From positions 108,011-160,098 of the forward strand of contig NW_014578211.1 of assembly GCF_000485595.1 (NCBI RefSeq): a stretch of 52,088 bases of DNA, written 5' to 3'. Every line of letters starts with the position of its first letter. Position 1 is the first letter of the stretch. Made by a program: the position numbers and the translations under genes. Of the stretch, positions 38,600-42,199 are shown piece by piece. Source of the stretch: Priapulus caudatus (Eukaryota; Priapulida; Priapulimorpha; Priapulimorphida; Priapulidae). The notes under the pieces were generated by a model, which was given only the letters and a program-made list of their open reading frames with translations, searched no databases and was not told the origin of the DNA.

Positions 38600-41033
38600 T
38601 GTGATCGAGCGAGAGAGAGAGCGCGAAGGGAAGAGATAGCAAGAGCGAGAGAGCGAAAGAGAAAGAATGAGAGACAACGAGGGAGAGCGAACGCGGCGAT
38701 GGGAGGGTGCTCTTGATTCGTTTGCCCCTGAGTTTAGCATCAGAACACCTACCGTCAGGTGAGCGCTGTCGCTCTGCGGCACTTGTTAGGGAGTCCTACG
38801 TACTATAGGTGATGCAAGTAAAAAAAATCCATGAAATCCACACACTCGCATAAGATTCTAATACCTGTGGAAGAGAGAATGTAAAGTAGAACTAGGGGTA
38901 GGGAATATCGATAAGTGACAGGATTGTGCCTGTTAGCCGTGGAGGTCTAGCTCTCACATGCTGAATGAAAGGAGGAAAAAACGTCTGAGATGCCATGCAA
39001 TTGTAATCAGCTGACACCTCTTTACAGGTCTCTGGTCGCTCTGTCACTCATTCTATCGCTCTTGCTGTTCAAACCGGCACCTCTGTACATTCTGGACGAG
39101 GTTGATGCTGCACTAGACCTCTCTCACACGCAGAACATTGGCCAGATGCTTCAGACGCACTTCAGGCATTCACAGGTAAGTGAAACTGGTGATGTAGAAC
39201 ACAAGCATTAGTGATCAGTTAGCAATCAGTCAGTCAGGCAGTCACTGCTAACATCTAAACACCATTAATTTGAATAACTCGACACTTATCTACACAGGCA
39301 TGGGAATTTTCCGCGGATCCGCAGATTTCAGCATTTTTTGCTAACCACCTGGGTCATTTTTTAGAAACGTGCAAATCCGTTGAGATGTGGGTGGGTGGAG
39401 GACGGATTAAACCCCACTGTGTGTCCCGCCAACAAAATTTGATGATGCTGTGACTTAATTTAACCCTTTCCGACTACACAACGGGAAATCCCGTCGTATT
39501 TTTTTTTCCCTTCAGACTACAAAACGGGATATCCCGTCGTTGATTTTCGATTTGAATTTCCCGCGAACAAATGCGCATCTAAATTTCGTGAACGTAATAC
39601 GATGTAGCTGGAACCAGACTAAACCAGTTCCGGTAACCATTTCGTTTGTGATAGCGTTGTATTTTCCGAAAGTTTTAACTTTTACAGTTTTTTACAATGT
39701 NNNNNNNNNNTTTTGTTTGCATCCTTAATTAATTGGACTCAGCAGGCCTTTTTTCCCATACGGAATTGTAGTCTGAAAGGGTTAAAGGCCATGGCTACCG
39801 GACGTGCAGCTCCCAGACTACGCGTTCGGTCATAACATTTCTTATGCGAACCCAACCATATTTTTTCAGTAAAAAACGATAAGTTTTTACCATAATATTA
39901 CTTACCTTTAGGTATTTTATCAAAAAATGTGTTTTTGCAACTGTTGAAGCCATAGTAAATCCAGTAAAATCTACGATTTGAAAGGGGGTATGGCCTAATC
40001 GTGACTATCAGCTTTGTAATGGATGACCGGACGCGTAGCCACTGCGTAATTTAAATTGCTACATTTGGGATGTCAGAGAAACAAGATATATATGTATATA
40101 ATTTGTGTAAGTACATCATCTATGTATCTTTTGTACAACTAATAACTAGAAGTATGTGTTGTTGATCATCATCACAGTGTATAGCTTCATTCCAATACAG
40201 TACCAACATTTCTTGTCACCTGATATATTATATAAAAATTTGGGAAATGCACCATTAATATATGCAGAATTTATCTCCAAGTGGCTCTTAATTCAATGAT
40301 AGTGTAGTTTGTGAGTATACTTATTTATAAACAATAGACTTTGCATTCTGCATGCATGCTTAACATGGATCAATTTGAAAAGTTTATCATTAAAAATTAG
40401 GTATTTTGTCCTTCCTTTGTAAATTGTGAATAATTGTACTGCCATAAGTCATCAGATGCAATCTCAGAGCCTCTAAATTAAAAAACTATCCAGGGGGAAG
40501 CCTCCTGACTGCCCCAGTGGAAGGGGGGCAACCCCCTTCACACCAACCCCAAAGCTTGCCTCGCGGCAAGCTGGAATCAGGAATGCCTTCGGCGTCCTGT
40601 GTTCAGTTTTTCAGATCATCCATTCCCATGCTTGTATCTACACTACGTTTTGAGGGCTTGACCTTATTAAAAATGATGTGTCACTTATCTAACTGTAAAC
40701 ACGTGCATGTACTATGAAGTGTGTAAGCACATGTGCTATATTATGGAGGAGTCAACATGAGCCAAGTTGTCCCTCAAAGGCTCGTTTCTCTTGTTGCAGT
40801 TTATCGTCGTCTCACTGAAGGATGGCATGTTCGCCAATGCCAATGTTCTCTTCAAGACCAAGTTCGTTGATGGCGTTTCCACGGTAACCCGCTATTCGCA
40901 GCAGCAGAATCAGTCACGTGGCAGTGCCCAGCAGAGGAGTGCTGCATCCAGCAGCCGGCCCACCAAGAAGGTCAGGAAGACCCATGATGAGAACCATCCG
41001 CATCCTTTAGCCGAGAGTACCAACACACAGTGA
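2099..41033 (+). CDS. SMC2: SMC2, condensin core ATPase subunit (20 exons, 5' end outside window)
   Basis: SMC2 (CAP-E in vertebrates) pairs with SMC4 to form the ATPase core of condensin I and II, which compacts mitotic chromosomes in the nucleus. Twenty exons join with matching phases into about 1056 residues without a frameshift or internal stop. In order they hold the end of the N-terminal head ([11 protein letters not shown]), the first coiled coil (to about in-window residue 340), the hinge (about 345-520, with [16 protein letters not shown] and GTLSGG), the second coiled coil (about 530-840, including NMRAM), the LSGGQ signature, Walker B ([12 protein letters not shown]) and a polar tail. 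Animal SMC2 is about 1200 residues, so about 160 N-terminal residues with Walker A and the Q-loop lie upstream. Family order and length are from knowledge of SMC2; exon joins are read directly. SMC4 is less likely because hinge and head words fit SMC2 throughout. Confidence 0.97.
2288..2514 (+). repeat. Degenerate ~62-bp tandem repeat ending at the exon w2 acceptor
   Basis: Units start GAAAGACATGCATG-like at 2288, 2349, 2413 and 2474 (spacings 61, 64 and 61). Each runs through a pyrimidine-rich CTNTGTG stretch and ACACNNTCCC to an acceptor-like end (CACATAG in the second). The fourth unit is cut by the real acceptor TTATAG before exon w2. Confidence 0.7.
2515..2652 (+). CDS. SMC2: SMC2 exon w2
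   Basis: This exon has 46 codons beginning [10 protein letters not shown] and ending FYQAE, including the conserved [19 protein letters not shown] stretch. Donor is gtaag; phase 0 at both ends. Its acceptor (gtgttatag) is the end of a degenerate ~62-bp tandem repeat that fills the preceding intron. Confidence 0.96.
3101..3370. mobile_element. CAGTG-type MITE, 270 bp
   Basis: The ends are CAGTGTATCCCCTG and CAGGGGAAACACTG, 14-bp near-perfect TIRs. Internal words match the 976-bp relative at 31969-32944. The flanking 8-mers (gtgtatag, tatggtgt) are not identical, so the target duplication has decayed. Probably a non-autonomous hAT. Confidence 0.8.
3803..4593. mobile_element. TIR element (~0.8 kb) inserted in the LTR
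   Basis: It starts AGTCCAAAA and ends TTTTGGACT. Both sides carry CTATAGACTAG (3792-3802 and 4596-4606), which occurs once in the uninterrupted LTR at 10990-11408. An 11-bp (or 9-10 bp) duplication suggests a Mutator-like transposon. It contains the palindrome at 4391-4474. No coding frame is recognised. Confidence 0.65.
4391..4474. repeat. 84-bp near-perfect palindromic insertion with 11-bp flanking duplication
   Basis: The arms start AGCTCTAGTAACTATAG and meet at GCAGGCCTGC; the left arm has six extra bases (CGGCAT). GTGAAATATTA flanks it on both sides (4380-4390 and 4475-4485), marking a recent insertion. It would extrude as a cruciform. Confidence 0.85.
4951..6280. mobile_element. TAA-flanked TIR element, copy 1 (PIF/Harbinger-like)
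   Basis: Inserted in the LTR at TGTAA/TAAGG: TAA is duplicated at 4948-4950 and 6281-6283. The ends resemble CCCAGTCACACCAGGGCC and the complement of GCTCTGGTGTGATTGGG. The interior is rich in GCGTAGTACG and CTACGCTCG words and lacks a transposase, so it is non-autonomous. The 3-bp TWA-type duplication favours PIF/Harbinger. Confidence 0.7.
6388..6975 (+). repeat. LTR-element leader fragment, copy 1
   Basis: It follows the LTR end and matches 15301-15845, sharing GTCCAAAACTT, GGTATCC and AATATACACAGA words. No intact gag or pol frame is present. Confidence 0.65.
6976..8906. other. Intronic stretch without a gene
   Basis: No exon recognised. It has a TAG-rich simple sequence (about 7936-8010). 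The part around 7840-7880 resembles 51550-51590, so it is probably old repeat. Confidence 0.5.
8907..10531 (+). repeat. Repeat family A, copy 2
   Basis: Same order of words as 14-1467, again with the GA-rich duplication. It differs from copy 1 by frequent one-base insertions, often in homopolymers, which makes it longer by about 170 bases. Confidence 0.8.
10532..10989. other. Intronic stretch, nothing recognised
   Basis: A 105-codon open frame (10516-10833) crosses the family A boundary and resembles no family I know; hydrophobic runs come from T-rich DNA. Treated as chance. Confidence 0.4.
10990..11408 (+). mobile_element. Solo LTR, uninterrupted copy
   Basis: A ~419-bp copy of the LTR that is split at 3776-6387 and 13745-15300. 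It starts near TGAAGG and ends TGTTTACA, but is not followed by the primer-binding site, so it is probably a solo LTR. It preserves the empty integration site TGTAAGGAG (11311-11319) of the TAA-flanked element. Confidence 0.7.
11992..12132 (+). CDS. SMC2: SMC2 exon w3
   Basis: This exon has 47 codons ([13 protein letters not shown] to TEKRDA), charged heptad-like coiled coil. Acceptor is aaatag, donor gtacgt, phase 0 at both ends. It follows the 9.3 kb repeat-filled intron. Confidence 0.93.
12387..12536 (+). CDS. SMC2: SMC2 exon w4
   Basis: This exon has 50 codons ([13 protein letters not shown] to LLKQQTE) of lysine/glutamate-rich coiled coil. Acceptor is a pyrimidine tract plus gcag, donor gtagga, phase 0 at both ends. 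ESGG corresponds to the TGG preceding the vertebrate ILRSLE segment. Confidence 0.95.
12556..12750 (+). repeat. AGCTCACC/GTCCGTCC dispersed element
   Basis: It begins TTAGCTCACCTTGA, has an internal TCAAGCTGAGC complement, GTCCGTCCGTCC and CGATAACTCAGGAACCGTTT. Copies are at 13611-13745 and 25600-25680. It makes up most of the 264-bp intron between w4 and w5. Similar MITE-like repeats are common in marine invertebrates, from general knowledge. Confidence 0.75.
12801..12990 (+). CDS. SMC2: SMC2 exon w5
   Basis: This exon has 63 codons plus one base. It carries the family word [15 protein letters not shown] near the end. Acceptor is ttacag and donor gtgagt. It ends in phase 1, which the next exon completes only after a 15 kb intron. 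Confidence 0.96.
13035..13560. repeat. Fragment related to 27680-27770 and the GTCACGCGAGTCAC element
   Basis: GGCATAGCTAGTGCATAGGT resembles the word order at 27700-27740, and GTCAACGCGAGTCAC occurs at 13480. It may be the other end of a large element split by later insertions. No coding sequence. Confidence 0.4.
13611..13745 (+). repeat. AGCTCACC/GTCCGTC dispersed element, copy 2
   Basis: Same words as 12556-12720 and close in sequence. It ends exactly where the next LTR copy begins at CCCATTAAGCGGG. Confidence 0.75.
13745..15300 (+). mobile_element. BEL/Pao-like LTR, copy 2, 5'-truncated, split by one insertion
   Basis: LTR pieces 13745-13950 and 15195-15300 flank the element at 13953-15191. 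The LTR ends TGTTTACA and is followed by TTTTGGTGCCGTGACAGTCC, a TGG-starting primer-binding site. The first ~150 LTR bases are missing compared with 10990. Confidence 0.7.
13953..15191. mobile_element. TAA-flanked TIR element, copy 2 (PIF/Harbinger-like)
   Basis: TAA at 13950-13952 and 15192-15194. Left end ACCCCAGTCACACCAGGGCC, right end GGTGTGATTGGGCCT. The same LTR position is used as in copy 1, so either the LTR transposed after insertion or the region was duplicated. Confidence 0.72.
15301..15845 (+). repeat. LTR-element leader fragment, copy 2
   Basis: It starts with the primer-binding-like site and matches 6388-6975. It breaks off at CATGGCT before the AGGGGTTTTGATATTT repeat. Confidence 0.65.
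15848..15990 (+). repeat. Repeat family B, hAT target, copy 1
   Basis: CTAGGGGTTTTGATATTTAA through AACAGTCTGTGGTGTCACAC to AATGCAAAATT matches 25712-25862. The hAT landed just past its end. Confidence 0.75.
16004..16011. repeat. hAT target-site duplication, left
   Basis: TTATGATT directly precedes the CAGTG terminus and is repeated exactly at 25153-25160. Eight bases is the hAT rule. Confidence 0.93.
16020..16130. repeat. Left subterminal CCCCCGAA repeats of the hAT
   Basis: Three CCCCCGAA words, plus GGGGGCG in the opposite orientation, occur within about 100 bases of the left end. The right end has the same word. These are likely transposase-binding sites, inferred from known hAT architecture. 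A 91-residue open frame here is a by-product of the repeats. Confidence 0.75.
16305..16440 (+). repeat. CAGTGTTTCC-family element, left-end fragment
   Basis: CAGTGTTTCCTCTGCATTGA and the following GCGGCCGCC and AAATTTATCCAAAACACCGC words match the left ends at 31969 and 3101. No matching right end is seen nearby, so it is a truncated copy inside the hAT. Confidence 0.7.
16975..17011. repeat. Perfect 15-bp hairpin
   Basis: CAGGAGTCTATCAAT and its exact complement are separated by 7 bases. It lies upstream of the transposase start; role unknown, possibly a tiny fold-back insertion. Confidence 0.8.
17484..17823 (+). CDS. hAT transposase exon 1 (N-terminal zinc finger)
   Basis: The exon starts [11 protein letters not shown] and has 113 codons plus one base. 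A basic KKKKP stretch near residue 32 may be a nuclear signal. A C-x2-C (CIAC) followed by H-x5-H (HGESQGH) is a TTF/BED-like zinc finger, as in ZNF862/C17orf113-type hAT proteins, and would bind the element ends. The ATG at 17484 follows an AACATGG context and is the first in this frame. Donor is gtaagt after GCATATG, phase 1. Confidence 0.85.
18079..18469 (+). CDS. hAT transposase exon 2 (catalytic core start)
   Basis: Two bases complete aspartate; the exon then runs [18 protein letters not shown] to [20 protein letters not shown] is the hAT segment holding the first catalytic aspartate (the D of LIDGSTD), and [10 protein letters not shown] follows it. Acceptor is ttgcag, donor gtgagt. It ends in phase 2, matching exon 3. 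Confidence 0.9.
18917..19737. mobile_element. 821-bp TIR element inside the hAT transposase intron
   Basis: Perfect 18-bp terminal inverted repeats, TCAATATTCAGGCTTTCA at 18917-18934 and its complement at 19720-19737. It holds no coding capacity. The inner part includes another CAGGGATGAGA terminus (19070). The flanks show no clear target duplication, so the superfamily is open; CAGG ends are hAT-like. Confidence 0.7.
19070..19200 (+). repeat. CAGGGATGAGA-family element end
   Basis: It starts CAGGGATGAGAATC, followed by a GCGG/CCGCGG-rich palindromic block and a GTCGATTTTGTAAAACGTC word. The same order occurs at 39295-39410 and, reversed, at 49030-49150. It is probably a hAT-type terminus shared by a dispersed MITE family. 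Confidence 0.6.
20697..21523. repeat. ACGT/GTGC-rich degenerate minisatellite (~830 bp)
   Basis: This is a long run built from CACGTACAC and GTGCGTGCGTGTG words, almost strictly alternating purine and pyrimidine, broken briefly at 20818-20840. The unit is roughly 25-35 bases and irregular. Such DNA is prone to Z-form and slippage. It generates long spurious frames on both strands (for example 311 codons on the - strand), which are not genes. Confidence 0.85.
22070..22289 (+). CDS. hAT transposase exon 3 (second catalytic Asp, HR-E-L helix)
   Basis: One base completes glycine, then 73 codons include [15 protein letters not shown], with the second catalytic aspartate, and [12 protein letters not shown], the conserved C/H-x2-H-R segment. 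Acceptor is tttcag, donor gtgtga, phase 0. Compared with relatives I know, about 15-18 residues seem to be missing between exons 2 and 3. A small in-phase exon may be hidden in the 3.6 kb intron or lost. Confidence 0.9.
22727..23512 (+). CDS. hAT transposase exon 4 (helical insertion domain)
   Basis: This exon has 262 codons from [19 protein letters not shown], through [18 protein letters not shown] (the conserved T-W helix region) and [12 protein letters not shown], to EWVRLK. It then meets an in-frame TAA at 23513. In relatives the reading continues into the dimerisation region with no long break, so the stop probably marks an interruption by the LTR fragment at about 23525-23990. A donor at GTAAAT (23511) is possible but its phase fits no good acceptor. 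Confidence 0.88.
23525..23990 (-). mobile_element. BEL/Pao-like LTR fragment interrupting the hAT transposase
   Basis: Read on the - strand, an LTR-like segment ends in TTACA at about 23577. It is followed by TTTTGGTGCCGTCGACAG, a primer-binding-site arrangement matching the one after the LTR at 15300. About 50 bases of leader follow (to about 23525), with a GGACATAACGCAAGG word also seen near 345-355 as GGACACAACGCAAG. Only one LTR and a stub of leader are present. It lies between the EWVRLK and TWQSLW halves of the transposase. Exact edges are uncertain. Confidence 0.6.
24002..24394 (+). CDS. hAT transposase C-terminal dimerisation region
   Basis: The open frame runs from about [10 protein letters not shown] through [20 protein letters not shown] and [17 protein letters not shown] to a TGA at 24392-24394. 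This is the hAT C-terminal dimerisation domain: P-L-(S/A)-T-A-x-V-E-R-G-F-S-x-M, with the catalytic glutamate in VERGFS. No convincing acceptor was found just upstream; the sequence to its left is the LTR fragment. The true left edge of the coding part is near 23990-24002. The upstream open frame back to 23822 is read-through of LTR. Confidence 0.85.
   Translation: MTWQSLWGTLFLKRENEFPNFFHVIEIVQVMPLATAKVERGFSLMNRIKTDWRVRLNTFTLDDVMIISREGPSEEQYSSSSAVTKWHKAGKHSRRTHVEPYGQRPADSLGLEEETKLKLRTLMKNNYQKG
25045..25142. repeat. Right subterminal GTAGCCCCCGAA repeats of the hAT
   Basis: Five spaced copies of GTAGCCCC(C)GAA-like words, separated by A/T runs, end 10 bases before the terminus. They mirror the left-end cluster. 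Confidence 0.8.
25153..25160. repeat. hAT target-site duplication, right
   Basis: TTATGATT directly follows the CACTG terminus and matches 16004-16011 exactly. Confidence 0.93.
25200..25250. repeat. Hairpin, CCTGTTGTTGG arms
   Basis: CCTGTTGTTGG with its complement, and GCACTATG with CATAGTGC inside, form a tight fold-back next to the hAT right end. Confidence 0.7.
25260..25524. mobile_element. 265-bp MITE with TAGTGCATCAC ends
   Basis: TIRs TAGTGCATCACATGA (25260-25274) and TCACGTGATGCACTA (25510-25524) differ at one base. The interior is GC-richer than the flanks and has no coding frame. Confidence 0.65.
25600..25680 (+). repeat. AGCTCACC/GTCCGTCC dispersed element, copy 3 (truncated)
   Basis: It starts TTAGCTCACCTTGACATCGT and breaks off after GTCCGTCCGTCCGTCAACAT. 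Confidence 0.75.
25712..25862 (+). repeat. Repeat family B, copy 2
   Basis: Matches 15848-15990. Nearby AAGAAACATCAAAG(T/C)GGG with TATAGCGCCATCTACC is also duplicated (25550-25600 and 25966-26015). Confidence 0.75.
26549..27675. repeat. Recurring GTCACGCGAGTCAC motif
   Basis: The motif or a one- to three-base variant occurs at 26549, 26574, 26743 (complement), 27266, 27288, 27480 and 27662. Only some of these are explained by the inverted repeat arms. Confidence 0.75.
26722..27514. repeat. Large inverted repeat, arms ~355 and ~382 bp
   Basis: Left arm 26722-27076 and right arm 27133-27514 are complementary along their length with scattered mismatches; the spacer is 56 bases. Shared blocks include TAATACTTAGTTACTACC and GTGACTCGCGTGACGGGC with their complements. 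It would form a long hairpin in intronic RNA. Origin is probably a fold-back transposon. Confidence 0.85.
27515..28164. other. End of the 15 kb intron, no gene seen
   Basis: AT-rich. Includes the fragment at 27680-27770 resembling 13050-13115, then the acceptor of exon w6. Confidence 0.5.
28165..28340 (+). CDS. SMC2: SMC2 exon w6
   Basis: Two bases complete the split codon, then 58 codons follow ([14 protein letters not shown] to LKKLQ). The acceptor ttttag at 28159-28164 keeps the frame and aligns without a gap to vertebrate SMC2; the nearby gcgcag would shift the frame. Donor is gtaagt, phase 0. Confidence 0.95.
28445..28563 (+). CDS. SMC2: SMC2 exon w7
   Basis: This exon has 39 codons plus two bases ([16 protein letters not shown] to ETVENAES), the end of the ascending coiled coil before the hinge. 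Acceptor is gtgcag, donor gtatga, ending in phase 2. Confidence 0.95.
28738..28876 (+). CDS. SMC2: SMC2 exon w8 (hinge start)
   Basis: One base completes a serine codon, then 46 codons run [17 protein letters not shown] to EVVAGGK. This is the entry to the hinge domain that dimerises with SMC4. Acceptor is tttcag, donor gtgtgt, ending in phase 0. Confidence 0.96.
29218..29364 (+). CDS. SMC2: SMC2 exon w9 (hinge)
   Basis: This exon has 49 codons containing [19 protein letters not shown] and [12 protein letters not shown], among the most conserved hinge segments. Acceptor is ttgcag, donor gtaagt, phase 0 at both ends. Confidence 0.97.
29882..30086 (+). CDS. SMC2: SMC2 exon w10 (hinge)
   Basis: This exon has 68 codons plus one base: [29 protein letters not shown] and DPQGTLSG. 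Its GC content is clearly higher than the surrounding introns. Acceptor is acgcag, donor gtgggt, ending in phase 1. Confidence 0.97.
30240..30560 (+). repeat. Repeat family E, + copy
   Basis: CTACGATCGGT, GAAAAACACA, ATTAAAGTTACGA, GGGTCTGGGCTCTCGTAAT and GTTTACGAGT appear in the same order, reversed, at 46860-47158. A related piece is at 48735-48840. Non-coding. Confidence 0.7.
30637..30772 (+). CDS. SMC2: SMC2 exon w11
   Basis: Two bases complete glycine, then 44 codons and two bases follow ([15 protein letters not shown] to NKVSK). It leaves the hinge and enters the descending coiled coil. Acceptor is ttgcag. The donor is gtaggt after aagca; reading four bases further would meet a TAG stop, which fixes this choice. 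Confidence 0.93.
31136..31260 (+). CDS. SMC2: SMC2 exon w12
   Basis: This exon completes glutamine and adds 41 codons plus one base ([17 protein letters not shown] to ALKESI), coiled coil matching the vertebrate YRQLKQQWEMK segment. Acceptor is gtacag, donor gtgagc, ending in phase 1. Confidence 0.95.
31666..31859 (+). CDS. SMC2: SMC2 exon w13
   Basis: This exon completes glycine and adds 64 codons ([18 protein letters not shown] to [10 protein letters not shown]). The [14 protein letters not shown] stretch is strongly conserved. Acceptor is gtgcag, donor gtaaga, ending in phase 0. Confidence 0.96.
31969..32944. mobile_element. CAGTG-type element, 976 bp
   Basis: Ends CAGTGTTTCCCCTG and CAGGGGAAACACTG are exact complements. 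It shares inner words with 3101-3370 and with 46560-46650. No transposase frame, so it is non-autonomous. The flanking 8-mers differ (attgtatt, ctacctgt). Confidence 0.85.
33025..33168 (+). CDS. SMC2: SMC2 exon w14
   Basis: This exon has 48 codons ([17 protein letters not shown] to DEALALVK) of coiled coil. Acceptor is ttccag, donor gtatga, phase 0 at both ends. The preceding intron carries a 976-bp TIR element. Confidence 0.94.
33169..33679. other. Intron w14-w15, no gene seen
   Basis: A 77-codon + frame and a 64-codon - frame overlap here without family resemblance that I can name. Confidence 0.5.
33680..33874 (+). CDS. SMC2: SMC2 exon w15
   Basis: This exon has 65 codons ([17 protein letters not shown] to SSKDMEAK) of coiled coil rich in Q, K and E. 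Acceptor is cctag, donor gtacgc, phase 0 at both ends. Confidence 0.94.
34186..34386 (+). CDS. SMC2: SMC2 exon w16
   Basis: This exon has 67 codons with the SMC2-typical [28 protein letters not shown] and [15 protein letters not shown]. The coil returns to the head here. Acceptor is ttgcag, donor gtacat, phase 0 at both ends. Confidence 0.97.
34387..35017. other. Intron w16-w17, nothing recognised
   Basis: AT-rich sequence with no coding or repeat structure visible by eye. Confidence 0.5.
35018..35143 (+). CDS. SMC2: SMC2 exon w17
   Basis: This exon has 42 codons ([17 protein letters not shown] to HKQVNK). Acceptor is ctccag, donor gtaaga, phase 0 at both ends. The last ~10 exonic bases and the donor are the founder-like first copy of a 32-bp tandem array that fills most of the next intron. 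Confidence 0.97.
35144..35623 (+). repeat. 32-bp minisatellite, 15 units, founded on the exon w17 donor
   Basis: Exactly 15 x 32 = 480 bases with no indels; a sixteenth partial unit follows. The unit is GTAGGATACACTCACCAGCAG plus GTTATAACAAG. The first unit begins with the real donor (GTAAGATATG), and the last bases of the exon (GTTAACAAG) resemble the unit end GTTATAACAAG. Each unit thus carries a donor-like AACAAG/GTAGGA and an acceptor-like CAG. Confidence 0.93.
35708..35859 (+). CDS. SMC2: SMC2 exon w18 (ABC signature)
   Basis: This exon has 50 codons plus two bases: [29 protein letters not shown] and the ABC signature in [10 protein letters not shown]. The signature contacts ATP bound on the partner head. 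Acceptor is gtcag, donor gtgagg. The phase-2 split falls in the arginine just after LSGGQ. Confidence 0.97.
35860..36420. other. Intron w18-w19, first part, nothing recognised
   Basis: AT-rich from about 36100, no coding or repeat structure identified. Confidence 0.5.
36421..37463 (+). repeat. Repeat family C, + copy
   Basis: It starts TAGCTCATCTGACATAGTCA, then a GTCCGTCCGTCC run and GGTCAAAGGTCAAG. It matches, reversed, 47159-48448 and 49339-50483. Homology fades at about 37463 (AAGGCTCCTG) and a short piece resumes at about 38755-38788 (GAGCGCTGTCGCTCTGC), suggesting an insertion between. No coding frame is conserved. Confidence 0.75.
37899..38065. repeat. GA-rich microsatellite, first block
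   Basis: Imperfect (GA)n, purine on the + strand for about 165 bases. Frames rich in R/E/K here are low complexity. Confidence 0.9.
38062..38450 (-). mobile_element. LTR of the same BEL/Pao-like family, reverse orientation
   Basis: The complement contains CGTCGCGCATATTGGGCGGC, GTTAGGCAGTTTCTAGGGT and CAGTTTACCACACAAG in the LTR order of 4655-4720 and 15225-15245. Its 3' end merges into the GA-rich block. No TAA-flanked insertion is present. Confidence 0.65.
38512..38692. repeat. GA-rich microsatellite, second block
   Basis: (GA)n with interspersed CGAGA and GAAGGGAAGAGA words; a perfect (GA) core lies near 38560-38596. Confidence 0.9.
39028..39175 (+). CDS. SMC2: SMC2 exon w19 (Walker B, D-loop)
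   Basis: This exon completes arginine and has 49 codons: [18 protein letters not shown], then Walker B and D-loop in [18 protein letters not shown]. The glutamate after the aspartate is the expected catalytic residue. Acceptor is ttacag, donor gtaagt, ending in phase 0. Confidence 0.98.
39295..39410 (+). repeat. CAGGGATGAGA-family element end, copy 2
   Basis: CAGGCATGGGAATTTTCCGC then GGATCCGC and AAATCCGTTGAGA repeat the order seen at 19070-19160. It sits just before the piggyBac-type MITE. Confidence 0.55.
39464..39781. mobile_element. piggyBac-type MITE with TTAA duplication
   Basis: TTAA at 39460-39463 and 39782-39785. Ends CCCTTTCCGACTACA and the complement of TGTAGTCTGAAAGGG. Near the left end a block with ACGGGA/TCCCGT is tandemly duplicated (39482-39500, 39525-39540). 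TTAA plus CCC-starting TIRs is the piggyBac signature. The interior includes the 10-N gap. Confidence 0.85.
39701..39710. other. Assembly gap (10 N)
   Basis: Ten undetermined bases inside the piggyBac-type MITE. The true gap length is unknown. Confidence 1.
39814..40044. mobile_element. 231-bp MITE, CTACGCGT(T/C)CGGTCAT ends
   Basis: CAGACTACGCGTTCGGTCAT at the left and GGATGACCGGACGCGTAGCC at the right are near complements. The interior is AT-rich. No clean target duplication. Confidence 0.6.
40045..40799. other. Intron w19-w20 remainder, no gene seen
   Basis: AT-rich with a short GC-rich patch near 40495-40590. No exon signal before the w20 acceptor. Confidence 0.5.
40800..41033 (+). CDS. 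SMC2: SMC2 exon w20 (C-terminus and stop)
   Basis: This exon has 77 codons and a TGA stop at 41031-41033. It starts [20 protein letters not shown] and [12 protein letters not shown], completing the C-terminal head, then has a polar, lineage-specific tail ([25 protein letters not shown]). The last residues, STNTQ and stop, are spelled by the first copy of the 33-bp tandem repeat that continues into the 3' flank. Acceptor is ttgcag. Confidence 0.96.
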   Translation, partial: FIVVSLKDGMFANANVLFKTKFVDGVSTVTRYSQQQNQSRGSAQQRSAASSSRPTKKVRKTHDENHPHPLAESTNTQ

Positions 41034-41640
41034 TCAAACTACTGGTAGAACCTTAGTAGGGTTACTACTGGTACACTACCAACACACAGTGAGAGAGGTG
41101 CTGGGACACTACCAACACCATGCGTGAGCAGAAGGTGCTGGTCCTACACTGGACCAACACACAGTGGAGAAGGTGCGTTCGGTACACTCACCAACACAGC
41201 AGTGAGACGACGGCTGCTGGATACGACCTACCACACACACAGTGCAGAGACGTGCTGCGTACACTACCAAACACACAGTGGACGCAGGTGCCTGGGCACA
41301 CTACCAACACATGAGTGCAGAGAGCGTGCTGTACACTACCAACACACAGGTGAGCAGAGGTGCTGGTGACACGACCAACACACAGTGACGAGCAGGTGCT
41401 GCGCTACACTAGCAACCACACGAGTGAGAGAGGTGGAAGTGGGGGAATGCTGCGCGACACTACCAACACATGGTGAGAGAGGTGCTGTGACACTACCAAC
41501 ACACAGTGAGAGAGGTGCTGGTACACTACCAACACACAGTGAGAGAGGTGCTGGTACACTACCAACACACGGTGAGAGAGGTGCTGGTACACTACCAACA
41601 CACAGTGAGAGATCGCTGCTGGTACACTACCAAAACACAG
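41017..41640 (+). repeat. 33-bp minisatellite over the SMC2 stop codon, block 1
   Basis: About 17 units of a GTGCTGGTACACTACC + AACACACAGTGAGAGAG type. The last bases of the SMC2 coding sequence (GTACCAACACACAGTGA) are the first unit. Units at 41480-41640 keep a 33-base period; those at 41080-41460 vary by small indels. In the SMC2 frame each unit again spells TNTQ-stop. Confidence 0.88.
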
Positions 41641-42199
41641 AAAAACCTTCCCTTTGAAAGCACCCCCTATCTCAGGACTGCCAAAATTTCTGAACCCCCC
41701 TTTCGCGGGCTTTTTGCGGGTTTTTCCTGCCTTGGAGAACCCCTTAAATCCGTAACACTACGTATAAACTGGTACCCGTTCGCCACCTTCATTCCGGTAC
41801 GTATCCTTCGCTACACTGACGTAGTGACGTTAGTGTAGCGTGTGGAACTGTAGACCGGGTACACGCAGTCTACACTACGTAGTGTAGAGTTCAGTGATCG
41901 AGGGGAACTAGGAAGCAATATTTTTATTTTTCAAAATAAAATAATCCTGAATGAGCTTTCAAAACTAGCAGGAATTTCAGGAATTTGATCCCAGGATTTG
42001 ATAAAGTTTTCTATGATATTCAAGATGAAAGAGAGAGGAAAAACACCCCCTTTTTAAAGAAATCTCCGGGTGAAAAGTCAAATACACCCCCTTTTTTACA
42101 ATTCTTGGGCCGGATTTTGTCGCGCGAAAAATACCCCTTTACCGGAGATTTTGGGAACGCGCATGCGGTCCTTCCGACCTCGGAGTGGGGGGGGCCGGG
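41641..42199. other. Insertion splitting the 33-bp minisatellite
   Basis: About 560 bases, C- and T-rich, with CACCCCC words and a fold-back at 41768-41868. The 33-bp units stop at its left edge and resume at its right edge. Confidence 0.65.
41768..41868. repeat. Fold-back element, ACTGGTACCCG family
   Basis: ACTGGTACCCGTTCGCCACC at the left and GACCGGGTAC at the right match 51385-51474. An 18-bp perfect palindrome, CTACACTACGTAGTGTAG, follows at 41871-41888. Confidence 0.7.

Noticed and set aside
41385-41657. Open frame with an 11-residue repeat (TLPTHSERGAG)
   Set aside because: Produced by the 33-bp minisatellite being a multiple of three; it follows the SMC2 stop and has no independent signals.
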